A stretch of 64,000 bases of DNA from Janthinobacterium tructae (lineage in GTDB: Bacteria > Pseudomonadota > Gammaproteobacteria > Burkholderiales > Burkholderiaceae_D), in the NCBI RefSeq assembly GCF_006517255.1, contig NZ_CP041185.1, forward strand, positions 5,952,001 through 6,016,000, written 5' to 3'. Within the stretch, counting starts at the first letter, position 1. Each line of letters starts with the position of its first letter. The translations under genes were made by a program, and so were the position numbers. The notes below the pieces were generated by a model, which saw only the letters and a list, made by a program, of their open reading frames with translations, had not been told where the DNA came from and ran no database searches. Below, piece after piece: positions 1 through 9,006 of the stretch.

Positions 1-302
1 TCGATCCAGGCCTTGATGGCGGCCGGGGCGATCAGCAGCAGGGGTTTTTTGCGCCCCGTCATCGAGGCGCTGGCCAGCAAGCCCGGCAGGCCATAGCTGT
101 GGTCGCCATGCACGTGGGTGATGCAGATGCCCACCAGGTCGTGCACGGACAAGGGCAGTCGCTGCAGCCGGTGCTGCGTGGCTTCGCCGCAATCGATCAT
201 CCACCAGTCGCGGTTGTGCGTGGTTTGCAGGGCCAGCGACGTGACGTTGCGGTGGCGCGTGGGCACGCCGGAAGACGTGCCGAGAAAAGTCAGTTTGAAC
301 AT
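1..302 (-). CDS. rnz: Ribonuclease Z, N-terminal part (cut by window edge)
   Basis: Cytoplasmic tRNA 3'-processing endonuclease of the metallo-beta-lactamase fold; only about 100 N-terminal residues are in the window. Visible signatures are [10 protein letters not shown] at residues 6-15, DCGE at 37-40 and the zinc-binding ITHVHGDH at 61-68 (H63, H65, D67, H68 as ligands). These are the family hallmarks of RNase Z/ElaC, which removes the 3' trailer of tRNA precursors with two zinc ions. The ATG at 302 is the natural N-terminus because the FLGTSSG strand begins five residues later, as in other family members. The downstream neighbour on the same strand is the amidohydrolase, 46 bases upstream of this start. 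The exosite arm and C-terminal half cannot be seen. Confidence 0.93.
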   Translation of the reverse strand, partial: MFKLTFLGTSSGVPTRHRNVTSLALQTTHNRDWWMIDCGEATQHRLQRLPLSVHDLVGICITHVHGDHSYGLPGLLASASMTGRKKPLLLIAPAAIKAWI

Positions 303-348
303 GCCCGCATTATGCGGCAGGCGTGCCCGCTTGCCAACGCTGCTGGCC

Positions 349-1848
349 TCAGCCTGCCAGCGGCACGCTCAATTTGTCCTTGTAGATGCGGCCGTTTTTC
401 ATGATCAGCAGCAGGCTTTCCTCGGGATGCGCGAGGAAATCGAGGTTTTTCGTCGGGTCGCCCTCGGCCACCAGCAAGTCGGCCAGGGCGCCTGCCGCCA
501 GGCGGCCCAGGGCGCCCGGGTAGGGCGCGCGCTGGCCGGACAGGGCCAGCAATTGTCCATTCTGCCCCGTCGCCTGCGCCAGCAAGGTCAGGGGATCGTA
601 AAAGCGCGTGAGTTTGGCCAATTGCCGGCCCTGCGTGGGCGTGTTTTTCGCGTTGAACAGGATATCCGTGCCCCAGCCCGTCTTGATGCCGTACTTTTGC
701 GCCAGCGCATACGCCTTCACCGTGCCTTCCGAAACGATGGCCTGGCTGGCCTTGCGCGCCGCATCGGGGTAGACGTTCGCATCCGCATCCTGCAGGAACG
801 GTTGCAGGCTCCACCATGTGCCCGCGTCGCGCATCATGCGCGCGGATTCGTCATCGGCCAGCTGGCCGTGCTCGATGCTGCGCACGCCCGCGCGGATGGC
901 GCGCTGTATGCCTTTCGGCGTGTACACATGGGCCATCACATACGTGCCCCAGTCGGCGGCCGCTTCCACGCCCGCGCGCAGTTCGCGTTCCGAATACTGC
1001 GTGCTGTCGAGCGGGTCGTACATCGACGCGACGCCGCCGCCGGCCATCATCTTGACTTGTGTCGCACCCAGCATCAGCTGCTCGCGCACGCGGCGCAGCA
1101 CTTCCGCCTCGCCATCGGCGATCATGGCCATGCCCGCCGTTTCTGCCATGCCCAGCGGTGCATTCGCCGCGCGCGGGATCTCCGAGCGCAAACGGAAGTC
1201 GCCATGGCCCGAGGTTTGCGAAATCATGGCGCCGGACGGGAAGATGCGGGGACCGTCGACGATGCCTTCATCGATGGCGCGTTGTAAGGCAAAGGCGGGG
1301 CCGCCAGGATCGCGCACGGACGTGAACCCCCGCAGCAAGGTGCGCCGCGCTTCCTGCGCCGCCACCAGGTACAGATAGCCGACATCCGACGTCATGGCCG
1401 TCACCTGGTTGATGGCGGCCAGCATGGTGTGCCAGTGGGCGTCGATCAAGCCCGGCATGACCAGCTTGCCCTGGCAATCGATCACTTGCGCGCCCTCGAC
1501 TTTCTCGCCGGCCGGCAGCAGGGCGGTAATGCTTGCCCCCGTCACCAGCACATTAACACCGGAACGGGGCGCCTTGCCCGTGCCGTCGAACAGGCGCAGA
1601 TTGGTCAGCAGCAGGGGGCGTTCGGAGGTCTTGGGCTGCTGGGCAATGGCGTTGCCGGTGGACAGGCCGAGGCCGACGAAGGGCGCCAGCATGGCGGCCG
1701 CGCCGCCGAGAAATTGCCGGCGCCGCATGTCGGCCATCACCCGCTGGTGCAGGATGGTAAAGATGGTGCCGCCGCAGTCGCAGGCGCGCGGTTTCAAGCC
1801 GCGCGTTTGCCACGTATCCATCAGATGCTGCTCTTGTGCCAGTGCCAT
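349..1848 (-). CDS. Amidohydrolase-family metal-dependent hydrolase with Tat-type leader
   Basis: Imidazolonepropionase-like amidohydrolase, about 499 aa, probably exported by Tat and acting on a cyclic amide or dipeptide-like substrate; the substrate is unknown. The TIM-barrel metal ligands are all visible: DAHWH (HxH strand), the lysine in QVKMMAGGG (usually carboxylated), MAHVYTP, SIEHGQ and the aspartate in GWGTDI. Near the N-terminus [12 protein letters not shown] followed by a hydrophobic stretch ending at AIAQQ is a twin-arginine signal, preceded by a short cysteine-bearing segment (CDCGG) that I recall in relatives. The start is uncertain. ATG 1848 has AAAGG nine bases upstream; ATG 1857 abuts that SD; ATG 1737 or 1728 would begin directly at the RR leader but lacks a good SD. 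Confidence 0.85.
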   Translation of the reverse strand: MALAQEQHLMDTWQTRGLKPRACDCGGTIFTILHQRVMADMRRRQFLGGAAAMLAPFVGLGLSTGNAIAQQPKTSERPLLLTNLRLFDGTGKAPRSGVNVLVTGASITALLPAGEKVEGAQVIDCQGKLVMPGLIDAHWHTMLAAINQVTAMTSDVGYLYLVAAQEARRTLLRGFTSVRDPGGPAFALQRAIDEGIVDGPRIFPSGAMISQTSGHGDFRLRSEIPRAANAPLGMAETAGMAMIADGEAEVLRRVREQLMLGATQVKMMAGGGVASMYDPLDSTQYSERELRAGVEAAADWGTYVMAHVYTPKGIQRAIRAGVRSIEHGQLADDESARMMRDAGTWWSLQPFLQDADANVYPDAARKASQAIVSEGTVKAYALAQKYGIKTGWGTDILFNAKNTPTQGRQLAKLTRFYDPLTLLAQATGQNGQLLALSGQRAPYPGALGRLAAGALADLLVAEGDPTKNLDFLAHPEESLLLIMKNGRIYKDKLSVPLAG

Positions 1849-2011
1849 CGCCGCCATCCTTTCATCGCTGCCGCAGCAGGAGACTGGCAGCAGGCAAAGT
1901 TAACAATAGGAAACTATTGCCATTGAAAGCCCGCAGCGTCGGCAAGTCAAGCGTGCACTTGCTTTACGGCAAAGAATGTAGCATCGGCTTGCCAGACGGT
2001 AAGCTTGCACC

Positions 2012-2308
2012 GTGTTTCCTCCGTCACTGTGGTGGCATGTCGCCAGCCGTGTAGTCGACGAAGCCGTCGCGGCGGCAAAAACTGACCAGTTGCATGCCGG
2101 CGAGGCGGGCGTCATGTTTGTCGGTTTCTGCCGCGATATCACGGTGACCGTGGGCATGCTGCGGCAAATGTATGGCGTAGGCTATGATGGCGTCAGCAAG
2201 ACGGACAGGCTGCTGGATTTTTCCACGCCGCTGTCGTCGGCGATCTATTTCGTGCCCAGCATCGATGCCTTGCTGGCCGTGGGTATTTCGCCGGCCGATC
2301 CCGGCTAA
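2012..2308 (+). pseudogene. Remnant of a DyP-type peroxidase (C-terminal end only)
   Basis: The last ~70 residues read GVMFVGFCRD...MLRQMYG...DRLLDFSTPLSSAIYFVPSID. This matches the C-terminal end of dye-decolourising haem peroxidases, where a F(I/V)GF strand is followed by ML..M and then DR(I/L)LDFST.....(F/Y)FVPS. The N-terminal ~30 residues from the GTG at 2012 do not resemble the family, an in-frame TAA lies at 2000-2002, and the ferredoxin-like core with the haem-ligand histidine and GXXDG motif is absent from the upstream DNA. I read it as a 3' gene fragment left after deletion, not a functional enzyme. A truncated protein could still be translated, but no convincing SD precedes the GTG. 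Confidence 0.6.
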
Positions 2309-2366
2309 GGGCCGCCCCGGCGGTTCCCGGTCCTGTCTCTATTCTTTACTTTACAAGGAGTTTTCC

Positions 2367-2750
2367 ATGCGTATTCGTCCCGCCACATTGCTGTCCGCCC
2401 TGATCTTCGGTAGCGTCGTCTTCAGCGCTTCCGCTTCCGCCGTCGGCCTGGGTTTCCTGGCCGATACGCCGATGGCTTACCTGAACAAAAACGACAAGCC
2501 CGTCTTCGTGAAAGCCGTCGCCGACGTACTCAATGACAAGAAGGATGGCGAAACCGTGCAATGGAGCAATGAAGGCTTGCGCAATTCCGTGCGCATCGCC
2601 GCCGAGATCACGGCCAGCGACACGCAAAAGACGGACGCGCAAACCTGCCGCAAGGTGCAGGTGGGCTTGAGCGCCAAGGGCCAGGAACAAACCCTCAAGC
2701 TGAAAGTCTGCAAAGCCGGCACGGCCGCCTGGAAAGTGGCGAAGAGCTGA
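2367..2750 (+). CDS. Secreted surface-antigen-like protein (17-kDa antigen type)
   Basis: Small exported protein of 127 aa. A signal peptide (MRIRPATLLSALIFGSVVFS, cleavage near ASASA) is followed by a compact domain with the pattern DKPVF..A..DVLND...GETVQWSNEG, then two cysteines in TCRKVQV and KLKVCKAG. The alternation of a WSN turn with a paired-cysteine strand resembles the C-terminal domain of RT0821/Lpp0805 or 17-kDa surface antigens; that family match is my recollection. The start ATG has AAGGAG seven bases upstream. It stands alone, with a strong hairpin 15 bases downstream and msbA beginning 108 bases later. The function is unknown; periplasmic or outer-membrane-associated location is inferred. 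Confidence 0.72.
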   Translation: MRIRPATLLSALIFGSVVFSASASAVGLGFLADTPMAYLNKNDKPVFVKAVADVLNDKKDGETVQWSNEGLRNSVRIAAEITASDTQKTDAQTCRKVQVGLSAKGQEQTLKLKVCKAGTAAWKVAKS

Positions 2751-2765
2751 TTGCCCGTGCATTGC

Positions 2766-2790
2766 CCTTGCCGGTTCTGCACCGGCAAGG
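2766..2790 (+). terminator. Strong hairpin after the surface-antigen gene
   Basis: A perfect 10-bp stem (CCTTGCCGGT / ACCGGCAAGG) with a 5-base loop lies 15 bases past the stop codon. No clear T-run follows, so intrinsic termination may be weak; it could instead stabilise the 3' end of the mRNA. Confidence 0.5.
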
Positions 2791-2858
2791 TGCGACTTTC
2801 GTCTAGGTAAGTCTGGCAGCGGTTAGAATCACGCTTTACCCTCACTCTTCCCAACTAC

Positions 2859-4694
2859 ATGCAGCAAAGTCGCCTCCTGTTCTTCCGCTTGGCCGGCCAG
2901 TTTCGCCGCTATGGCGCCATCGTTGCCGCCACCTTGCTGGCCGTGGGCGTGGCGTCCGCCACCGATGTATTGTTAATCCGCCAGTTGCAAAACGTCGTCG
3001 ATGCCATGCGCACGACGGCCAGCGAGCAGGTGGCGCCCGTGTCCGGCGTGATGGGCATGCTGCAGGGCTGGGTTGACCGTTTCCTGCCGGCACAGGCTGG
3101 GCAGGTGGACTTGTGGGTGATTCCCGCCACCATCCTCGGCCTGGCCGTGCTGCGCATGGTGTCCAGCTTTGCCGGCGATTACGGTTCCGTATGGCTATCG
3201 AGCCGGGTGCAGGCTGATTTGCGCGAAAAAATGTTCGCCACCATCATGCGCCTGCCCAGTCGCTTCTTCGATACCACCACCACCAGTCTGACGCAGTCGC
3301 GCGTGGCCTTCGACGCCAGCCAGGTGTCGCAGGCGGGCTTGAACGTGCTCAATGTGATGGTGCGCGACTCCGTCGCCACCATTGGCTATCTGATTTTGCT
3401 GTTCAGCATCGATGTGAAACTGGCCCTTTTCTGTATGGCCTCGATGCCCATCGTGGCCATCGTCGTGACCCTGGCGGGACGCCGCATGCGCCACCTGAGC
3501 AAGAGTTCGCAGCAAGCCGTGGGCGAGCTGACGTCCGTGCTGGACGAAAGCATCGCCGGCCAGCGCGTGGTGAAGATCTTCGGCGGGCAAGACTATGAAC
3601 AGGCGCGCTTCGTCGACGTGGTCAAGCGCAACCGCCAGCTGGCCGTCAAGCATGCCGCCACCTCGGCCATGAATTCCGGCTTCATCATGATGCTCGTCGG
3701 CATTACCCTGTCTTCCGTGATTTACTTTGCCATGCTGCGCGCGCAAAGCGGCGCCATCACGCCGGGCGCCTTCGTCGCCTTCATGGGTGCGCTGATGGCG
3801 ATGCAGTCGCCGATCAAGAATTTAACCAAAATCAATGAGCCGCTGCAGCGGGGTCTGGCGGCGGCCGAATCCGTCTTCGGCCTGATCGACACCCCGCTGG
3901 AGCCGGACCCGGGGACTGTGGCCCCGGCGGCCGTGCAGGGCAATCTGTCGCTGCAAAACGTCCACTTCCGCTACAACAGCGACGATCCCGATGCGCCCAC
4001 GGCCTTGAGCGAGATCACGCTCGACATCCGCGCCGGCGAAACGGTGGCCCTGGTGGGCGGCTCCGGCGGCGGCAAGACGACCCTGCTGGGTTTGCTGCCG
4101 CGCTTCTACGATGTCAGCGGCGGCCAGATCCTGCTCGACGGCGTCGACCTGCGCGACTACGCCTTGCTGGCCCTGCGGCGCCAGTTCGCCCTCGTCAGCC
4201 AGGATGTGATTTTGTTCAACGACACCATGGCGGCGAATATCGCGTATGGCGACCCGGCCCCGGACCAGGACAGAGTCGAAGCGTCGGCGCGCGCCGCCTA
4301 CGCGCATGACTTCATCATGCAGTTGCCGCAAGGTTACGCGACGCAGGCGGGGCAGAACGGTTCGCGCCTGTCGGGCGGACAACGCCAGCGCCTGGCCATC
4401 GCGCGCGCCCTGTACAAGGACGCGCCGATTCTGCTGCTCGACGAAGCGACCAGCGCGCTGGACACGGAGTCGGAGCGACAGGTGCAGGCGGCGCTGGAAG
4501 TGCTGATGCGCAACCGCACCACCATCGTCATCGCGCACCGTTTGTCGACCATCGAAAGCGCCGACCGCATCGTCGTCATGCAGGGCGGGCGCCTGGTGGA
4601 ATCGGGCAGCCATGCCGCCTTGCTGCAGCAGGGCGGCGCGTATGCGCGGCTGCATGCGAGCCAATTGTCTCCCGTCAAGAATGGCGTGGGCTGA
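2859..4694 (+). CDS. msbA: Lipid A export ATP-binding/permease protein MsbA
   Basis: Inner-membrane ABC exporter half-transporter of 611 aa that, as a homodimer, flips lipid A-core from the cytoplasmic to the periplasmic leaflet. Residues ~20-310 hold six membrane segments. The nucleotide-binding domain has Walker A GGSGGGKTT near residue 400, Q-loop LVSQDVILF, signature LSGGQRQR, Walker B ILLLDEATSALD and the H-loop IVIAHRLST. Length matches MsbA (580-610 aa). It stands apart from the lpxK/kdsB genes often found with it; the next gene is unrelated and a strong terminator closes it. The start is ATG at 2859 without a marked SD. Other ABC exporters share the architecture, but the overall sequence is typical beta-proteobacterial MsbA. 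Confidence 0.88.
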   Translation: MQQSRLLFFRLAGQFRRYGAIVAATLLAVGVASATDVLLIRQLQNVVDAMRTTASEQVAPVSGVMGMLQGWVDRFLPAQAGQVDLWVIPATILGLAVLRMVSSFAGDYGSVWLSSRVQADLREKMFATIMRLPSRFFDTTTTSLTQSRVAFDASQVSQAGLNVLNVMVRDSVATIGYLILLFSIDVKLALFCMASMPIVAIVVTLAGRRMRHLSKSSQQAVGELTSVLDESIAGQRVVKIFGGQDYEQARFVDVVKRNRQLAVKHAATSAMNSGFIMMLVGITLSSVIYFAMLRAQSGAITPGAFVAFMGALMAMQSPIKNLTKINEPLQRGLAAAESVFGLIDTPLEPDPGTVAPAAVQGNLSLQNVHFRYNSDDPDAPTALSEITLDIRAGETVALVGGSGGGKTTLLGLLPRFYDVSGGQILLDGVDLRDYALLALRRQFALVSQDVILFNDTMAANIAYGDPAPDQDRVEASARAAYAHDFIMQLPQGYATQAGQNGSRLSGGQRQRLAIARALYKDAPILLLDEATSALDTESERQVQAALEVLMRNRTTIVIAHRLSTIESADRIVVMQGGRLVESGSHAALLQQGGAYARLHASQLSPVKNGVG

Positions 4695-4720
4695 CGCCTG
4701 GCGCACCAGCGCATCCGCCA

Positions 4721-4760
4721 GGCCGGAACCGGACCAGCAGGTCCGTTCCGGCCTTTTTTC
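4721..4760 (+). terminator. Rho-independent terminator of msbA
   Basis: A GGCCGGAACCGGACC arm pairs with GGTCCGTTCCGGCC across a 4-base loop (one bulged base) and is followed directly by TTTTTT. It starts 27 bases after the msbA stop. Confidence 0.9.
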
Positions 4761-4841
4761 ATGGGGCGGCAATCGTACCCATGGCGAACGGCGCTTGCCT
4801 TTATGATGGTGGCCGCAAAGCAACATGATCAATGGAGCAAC

Positions 4842-5957
4842 ATGAAGAATCAACAAACGCTGCGCTGGCTGCTGGCCGCCGCGCTGGGTGCGGCCTTGCC
4901 GCTGGCGGCACAGGAACTGGCAGCGGCACAAACGCCAACGCTACAGGAGGAACAGCAGACCATGTATCTGGATGAAAATTTCATGCCGAGCAATCAGCGC
5001 CGCGCCGTGTATGCACTGCGCACGCCGCCCGTGCGCGACGAGGCGCTGGGCGCCTGGCATGTGCGGCTCGAATTTCCCGACACGCCAGGCGTGCTGGCCT
5101 TTGAAACCTATGCCACGGATCTGGACTTGAGCCAGGTCAGGTTCGTGCGTTTTCGCAAGTACTACTACGAGAATGGCCAGCTGCTGCGCGAAACCTACTT
5201 CAATGCCCAGGGCGAGGAGCTGCTCGGCGGCAGCGTGTACTTCGAGAATGGCCAGGTCCAGCAGCGGGTGACTGCGTTGCCGAACGGGCGCGACAGCATC
5301 TCGGAAACGTATCACGAGAATGGCCAGCTGGCGCACAAGACGCTGTATCACGGCGACGAGATGGCCGATGGCGAGCAAGTGTCATATGGCGCGAATGGCG
5401 CCGTCAGCAGCCGCTCGTATCGACGCAATGGCGAGATGCATGGCGTGCAGGAATCGTTTTATGCCGATGGCAAGCTGTTCCAGCGGGGACAGTTCGTCGA
5501 TGGCAAGCGCGAGGGCGAGTTTGTCACGGTTGCCCAGGATGGCAGTGTGCTGGCCAGAACCGTCTGGGTGCACGGCCAGCCCGACGGCTGGTCGTTTGAA
5601 AGCCATGGCAATGGCGTCGTGTCGAACAAGACGCTGTACCAGAAGGGCGCCGTGCTCAGCTTGCAAACGTGGGGGCCGAATGGCCGGCCCGTGTTTGCCT
5701 GGCAGAAGGACGCGCAGGGGCGCGACCATGGCGATACGACGGACTGGCATGCGAACGGCGTGCGCGCCAGCGTGACCCCGTTTGTCGAAGGCCAGCGCCA
5801 CGGCTTGCTGCAGACCTGGTACAGCGATGGCAGCCTGCGGCAGATCGTGCCGTACGAACACGGCAAGAAGCACGGCATCGAGCGCCACTGGGACCAGGCC
5901 GGCAAGCTGGTGCTAGAACAGGCGTGGCAAGCTGGCGAGCCAGCCTCCATGCACTAG
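4842..5957 (+). CDS. Secreted YwqK/MORN-like repeat protein (copy 1)
   Basis: Exported protein of 371 aa made mostly of YwqK/MORN-like repeats. A signal peptide (LRWLLAAALGAALPLAAQ) precedes many ~23-residue units of the form Y.ENGQL...Y..G...G, for example YYYENGQLLRETYF, SVYFENGQVQQR, TYHENGQLAHKT and WYSDGSLRQIVPY. YwqK-type proteins are often labelled antitoxins of toxin-antitoxin systems, but a secreted, repeat-rich, stand-alone protein does not fit that role; a surface or periplasmic binding scaffold is more plausible. ATG 4842 is chosen because GGAG lies 5 bases upstream and a signal peptide follows at once. A paralogue begins 664 bases downstream, beyond a MarR gene. Confidence 0.78.
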   Translation: MKNQQTLRWLLAAALGAALPLAAQELAAAQTPTLQEEQQTMYLDENFMPSNQRRAVYALRTPPVRDEALGAWHVRLEFPDTPGVLAFETYATDLDLSQVRFVRFRKYYYENGQLLRETYFNAQGEELLGGSVYFENGQVQQRVTALPNGRDSISETYHENGQLAHKTLYHGDEMADGEQVSYGANGAVSSRSYRRNGEMHGVQESFYADGKLFQRGQFVDGKREGEFVTVAQDGSVLARTVWVHGQPDGWSFESHGNGVVSNKTLYQKGAVLSLQTWGPNGRPVFAWQKDAQGRDHGDTTDWHANGVRASVTPFVEGQRHGLLQTWYSDGSLRQIVPYEHGKKHGIERHWDQAGKLVLEQAWQAGEPASMH

Positions 5958-6048
5958 GAGTCTACCTGCCTTTGCAGCGCCTTTACAGGTATCATGCAGG
6001 GATTCCGGCCCGCCAGCAGGCGTGACGCCGGCAGGATAACTGGAGGCA

Positions 6049-6543
6049 ATGGTGGTGGAAGCGGAAGGTTCGGCGGTGGCCCGGGCACAAGGCCTGGCCT
6101 TGCAAAACATGCGCGTCGTCATGCGCGCGGCGCAGCGGCACTCGGCGCAGATCGAGAAACAATGCGGCGTATCGGGCGCGCAATTGTGGGTGATGCAGGA
6201 ATTGCTGGAGCGCCCAGGCCTGCGCATGGGCGAACTGGCCGGCAAGATGTCGATCCATCAGACGACGGCCAGCAACCTGGTCGACGCGCTGGTGAAAAAA
6301 GCCTATGTACGCAAGGCGCGCGACCAGCCCGACCAACGCGTGGTCACGCTCACCCTGACGGCGGAGGGCCAGGCCGTGATCGCCGGCGCGCCGCAGCCGG
6401 CGCGCGGCTTGCTGCCCAGTGCGCTGGCCCAGCTGGACCCCGACAGCCTGGCGCACCTGAACCAGGGCTTGAACGCCTTGCTGGCCGTGGTCGCCCCAGA
6501 CGACCGCCAGGCGGGTATGCAGCCGTTTCCTTTCACCATGTAA
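6049..6543 (+). CDS. MarR-family transcriptional regulator
   Basis: Winged-helix DNA-binding protein of 164 aa. After an N-terminal dimerisation helix, residues ~40-105 form the MarR wing: LWVMQELLERPGLRMGELAGKMSIHQTTASNLVDALVKKAYVRK, then the wing strand DQPDQRVVTLTLTAEG. MarR proteins are dimeric repressors or activators usually relieved by small aromatic ligands or oxidation; no cysteine is visible in the wing region except one at ~42 (KQCGVSG), so the signal is unknown. The start ATG has TGGAGG five bases upstream. It sits between two paralogous YwqK-like secreted proteins in the same direction, 91 bases after the first and 78 bases before the second, so it may regulate them. Confidence 0.88.
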   Translation: MVVEAEGSAVARAQGLALQNMRVVMRAAQRHSAQIEKQCGVSGAQLWVMQELLERPGLRMGELAGKMSIHQTTASNLVDALVKKAYVRKARDQPDQRVVTLTLTAEGQAVIAGAPQPARGLLPSALAQLDPDSLAHLNQGLNALLAVVAPDDRQAGMQPFPFTM

Positions 6544-6621
6544 TCCCAAGGCAAGCGTGTGGCTGGAGCGCCCCGCTTGCCATTATCATCGGCGCTGTCG
6601 CAGCGTTGATGAAAGCATGCA

Positions 6622-7572
6622 TTGAAAATAATCAATTCCGTTTTGCTGGCCGCCGTCCTGGCCAGTTCTTCTTCCCTTGCCACCCCGGCCTTGCCTGCCG
6701 AAGCGTTGCCCGCGACCCTGTATGTCGACGCGGAGCGTCAGCCCGCCGCGCCCGCTGCAGCCATGTACGAGCAGCGCGCGCCGCTGCGCCATGATGCGGC
6801 CCGCCAGGCCTGGCATTGGCAGCTGTATTTCGCGCAGCCGCCAGGCAAGCTGCACATGGATGCCTGGTTGCTGAGTGCCGACGTGGCGTCGCCGCGCTAC
6901 GCCTACCAGCGCAGCGTGTATTTCGCCGATGGCCGGCTGGCCCTGCTGGAAGAGCGCAACGGGGAGGGCGATTTCGACGGCGTGAACGTCGAATACCATG
7001 CAAACGGTGCGGTGAAGAGCCGCAAGGCTTACCGCGACGGCGAGTACGAAGGCTTGCACAGCCATTATCATGCGAATGGCCAGCTGAGTCGTGAAATGCG
7101 CTACCAGGCGGGCCAGCCCGCCGATGGTGAGTACCTGAGCTTTGACGAGCAGGGCCAGATCAGCAACCGCGCGCATTTTGCCGATGGCGTGCTGTCGGGC
7201 GAGGCGCAAGCGTTTCATCCGAACGGTCGGCTGGCCGAGCGGGGGCCGTATCTGGAAGGCCAGCGCAACGGCCTGCACCAGACCTGGTGGCCGGACGGCC
7301 GCGAAAAGTCGCGCCTCAATTTCCTGCATGGCAAGCCGCAGGGCTGGTCGCTGCTGTATTTCGCAAATGGCCAGCTGGACCAGAAAAACCTGTTCGAGGA
7401 TGGCGTCATGCTGAGCACGCAAAGCTGGCGCGACGATGGCACGCCGCTGCATGCCGTGGAGTATGTCGACGGGCGCAAGCACGGCCTGGAGCGCCGATGG
7501 GGCGAGGATGGCACGCGTACCGTCTGCGCATGGCAGGACGGCAGCTTGCTGCGCCCCTGCAGCCATTTTTAG
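6622..7572 (+). CDS. Secreted YwqK/MORN-like repeat protein (copy 2)
   Basis: Paralogue of the protein at 4842-5957, 316 aa, with a signal peptide (NSVLLAAVLASSSSLATPA) and the same repeat: VEYHANGAVKSRKAYRDG, SHYHANGQLSREMRYQ, AFHPNGRLAERGPYLEG and TWWPDGREKSRLNFLHG. Both proteins end in a similar block (GRKHGLERRWGEDG here, GKKHGIERHWDQAG in copy 1), which supports common origin by duplication. The start is TTG at 6622 with GAAAG six bases upstream; the ATG at 6609 is in another frame and no in-frame ATG precedes the signal peptide. Its stop overlaps the stop of the convergent ClC gene by four bases (TTAG). Function unknown; the antitoxin label of the family is not supported by a partner. 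Confidence 0.76.
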   Translation: MKIINSVLLAAVLASSSSLATPALPAEALPATLYVDAERQPAAPAAAMYEQRAPLRHDAARQAWHWQLYFAQPPGKLHMDAWLLSADVASPRYAYQRSVYFADGRLALLEERNGEGDFDGVNVEYHANGAVKSRKAYRDGEYEGLHSHYHANGQLSREMRYQAGQPADGEYLSFDEQGQISNRAHFADGVLSGEAQAFHPNGRLAERGPYLEGQRNGLHQTWWPDGREKSRLNFLHGKPQGWSLLYFANGQLDQKNLFEDGVMLSTQSWRDDGTPLHAVEYVDGRKHGLERRWGEDGTRTVCAWQDGSLLRPCSHF

Positions 7573-8891
7573 TTGGGCGGCGCCGGCAGCCGTTGCAGCT
7601 GCAGTTGCGCCAGCGCCCCGTACAGTGGTTCGCTGAGCACGCGCGAGACGGTGCTGGCCACCACGGCGCAGGCCATCAGGCTCAGCACCATGCCGTGGCC
7701 GTCGACCATTTCCATGACAATGATAAACGCCGTCAGCGGCGCCTGCGTGGCGGCGGCCAGGAAACCCACCATGCCCAGCGCGATCAGGGCCGGTGCGTAC
7801 GGGTAGTGCAGCAGCACGGCGATATCGTGGCCGATGCCGGCGCCGATGGCCAGCGACGGTGCAAAGATGCCGGCTGGCACGCCCGACCACACGGTCAGCC
7901 ATGTCGCCACATACTTGAAAGCGACAAAGGCGGGCGATGCATCGCTGGAACCTTCCAGCATGGCGCGCGTGGCCACGGTGCCGCTGCCGAACGTGGCGCC
8001 ATGGCTGGCGATGCCGATGGCCGCCACCAGCAAACCGCAGACGGCGGCGAACAGCACGGGACGGCCCTTTCTCCATGCAGACAATTTGCCCAGCGGGTTG
8101 CCGCGGGCGGACGCCAATAGCAGCCGGGCGAACAGGCCGCCGGCCACACCGGCGACCAAGGTGACCAGTAAACCTGGCAGGGCCAAGGCCAAGCCGATGG
8201 GGCCAGGATGGATGATGCCGAAATGGGTGGCGTTGCCGTGGATCGAGACGGCCATCATGCCGGCCAGCACGATGCCAGCGACGATGAGCCCGCTGTTGCG
8301 CTGCTCGGGTGAACGCGACAATTCTTCGATGGCAAACATGACGCCCGCCAGCGGCGTGTTGAAGGCGGCCGCGATGCCGGCCGCGCCACCGGCCACCAGC
8401 AGGGAATGGGCGCTCACCTGCGAATGACGCGGCAGCAGGCGGCGCGCGGCCAGCATCACGCCGGCGGCGATTTGCACGGACGGTCCTTCGCGCCCCAGCG
8501 AGAGTCCCCCCAGCAAGCCGCCCGCCGTCAGGACGATTTTCGCGGCACTCAGTTTCAGGGACACGAACAGCGAACGCTGTTCCGGTGCCACGGCCGGATC
8601 CAGGGTGGCCATCACTTGCGGGATGCCGGAGCCGGCCGCACCGATGGCGTAGCGGCGCGTCAGCCAGACCAGCAGGGCGGCGCAGGCCGGTGTCCACAGC
8701 AGGGCGAACCACCAGGCTTTGCCGTTAAAAAAGAGAAACAGGTCCAGGGCTTCCTCCGCCAGCCACGTAAAGCCCACGACGACGAGGCCCGCGATGGCGG
8801 CCATGCCGACGACGACGGCGCGCGACCACCACAGGCGCGGGTTGGCAAATTCATGCTTGAAGGCAGAGGGGATGTCGTGCAAGTGCTTCAT
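7569..8891 (-). CDS. ClC-family chloride channel / Cl-/H+ antiporter
   Basis: Inner-membrane anion transporter of 440 aa. All ClC selectivity-filter motifs are present: GSGIPQ at 87-92, GREGP at 133-137 with the gating glutamate E135, GIFAPSLAIG near 330, and SEPLYGAL near the C-terminus with the chloride-coordinating tyrosine. An acidic pair in VMFAIEEL (189-190) occupies the place of the internal proton glutamate of the E. coli exchanger, so coupled Cl-/H+ exchange is more likely than a pure channel. No C-terminal CBS domains. Members aid acid resistance and ion balance. The NhaR-like gene lies 115 bases upstream in the same direction, and the gap contains two direct ATGTATTTG repeats also found near terC, suggesting shared control. 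Confidence 0.9.
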   Translation of the reverse strand: MKHLHDIPSAFKHEFANPRLWWSRAVVVGMAAIAGLVVVGFTWLAEEALDLFLFFNGKAWWFALLWTPACAALLVWLTRRYAIGAAGSGIPQVMATLDPAVAPEQRSLFVSLKLSAAKIVLTAGGLLGGLSLGREGPSVQIAAGVMLAARRLLPRHSQVSAHSLLVAGGAAGIAAAFNTPLAGVMFAIEELSRSPEQRNSGLIVAGIVLAGMMAVSIHGNATHFGIIHPGPIGLALALPGLLVTLVAGVAGGLFARLLLASARGNPLGKLSAWRKGRPVLFAAVCGLLVAAIGIASHGATFGSGTVATRAMLEGSSDASPAFVAFKYVATWLTVWSGVPAGIFAPSLAIGAGIGHDIAVLLHYPYAPALIALGMVGFLAAATQAPLTAFIIVMEMVDGHGMVLSLMACAVVASTVSRVLSEPLYGALAQLQLQRLPAPPN

Positions 8892-8947
8892 TGCGGCAAG
8901 TCCGGGAAGGGGCGCGCAGGGCGTCGGGAAGACTTGTCATTATATAG

Positions 8948-8970
8948 ATGTATTTGTTCAAATGTATTTG
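8948..8970 (-). promoter_or_regulatory. Direct repeat ATGTATTTG (x2) upstream of the ClC gene
   Basis: Two exact copies of ATGTATTTG (8948-8956 and 8962-8970) are spaced 14 bases apart in an A+T-rich patch 56 bases upstream of the ClC start codon. The same half-site, as ATGTATTCG, forms the perfect palindrome between nhaR and terC. A binding site for the NhaR-like regulator is inferred. Confidence 0.45.
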
Positions 8971-9006
8971 CGGGGTTTTAATTGTGGAACGTCAGTTGTA
9001 GAACTG

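Noticed and set aside
4842..7572. Toxin-antitoxin system based on the YwqK 'antitoxin' label
   Set aside because: Both proteins are exported and repeat-based, and no toxin-like small gene overlaps or adjoins them.
6586..8712. 708-codon minus-strand frame across the second YwqK-like gene and the ClC gene
   Set aside because: It overlaps two well-supported genes in other frames and has no coherent domain.
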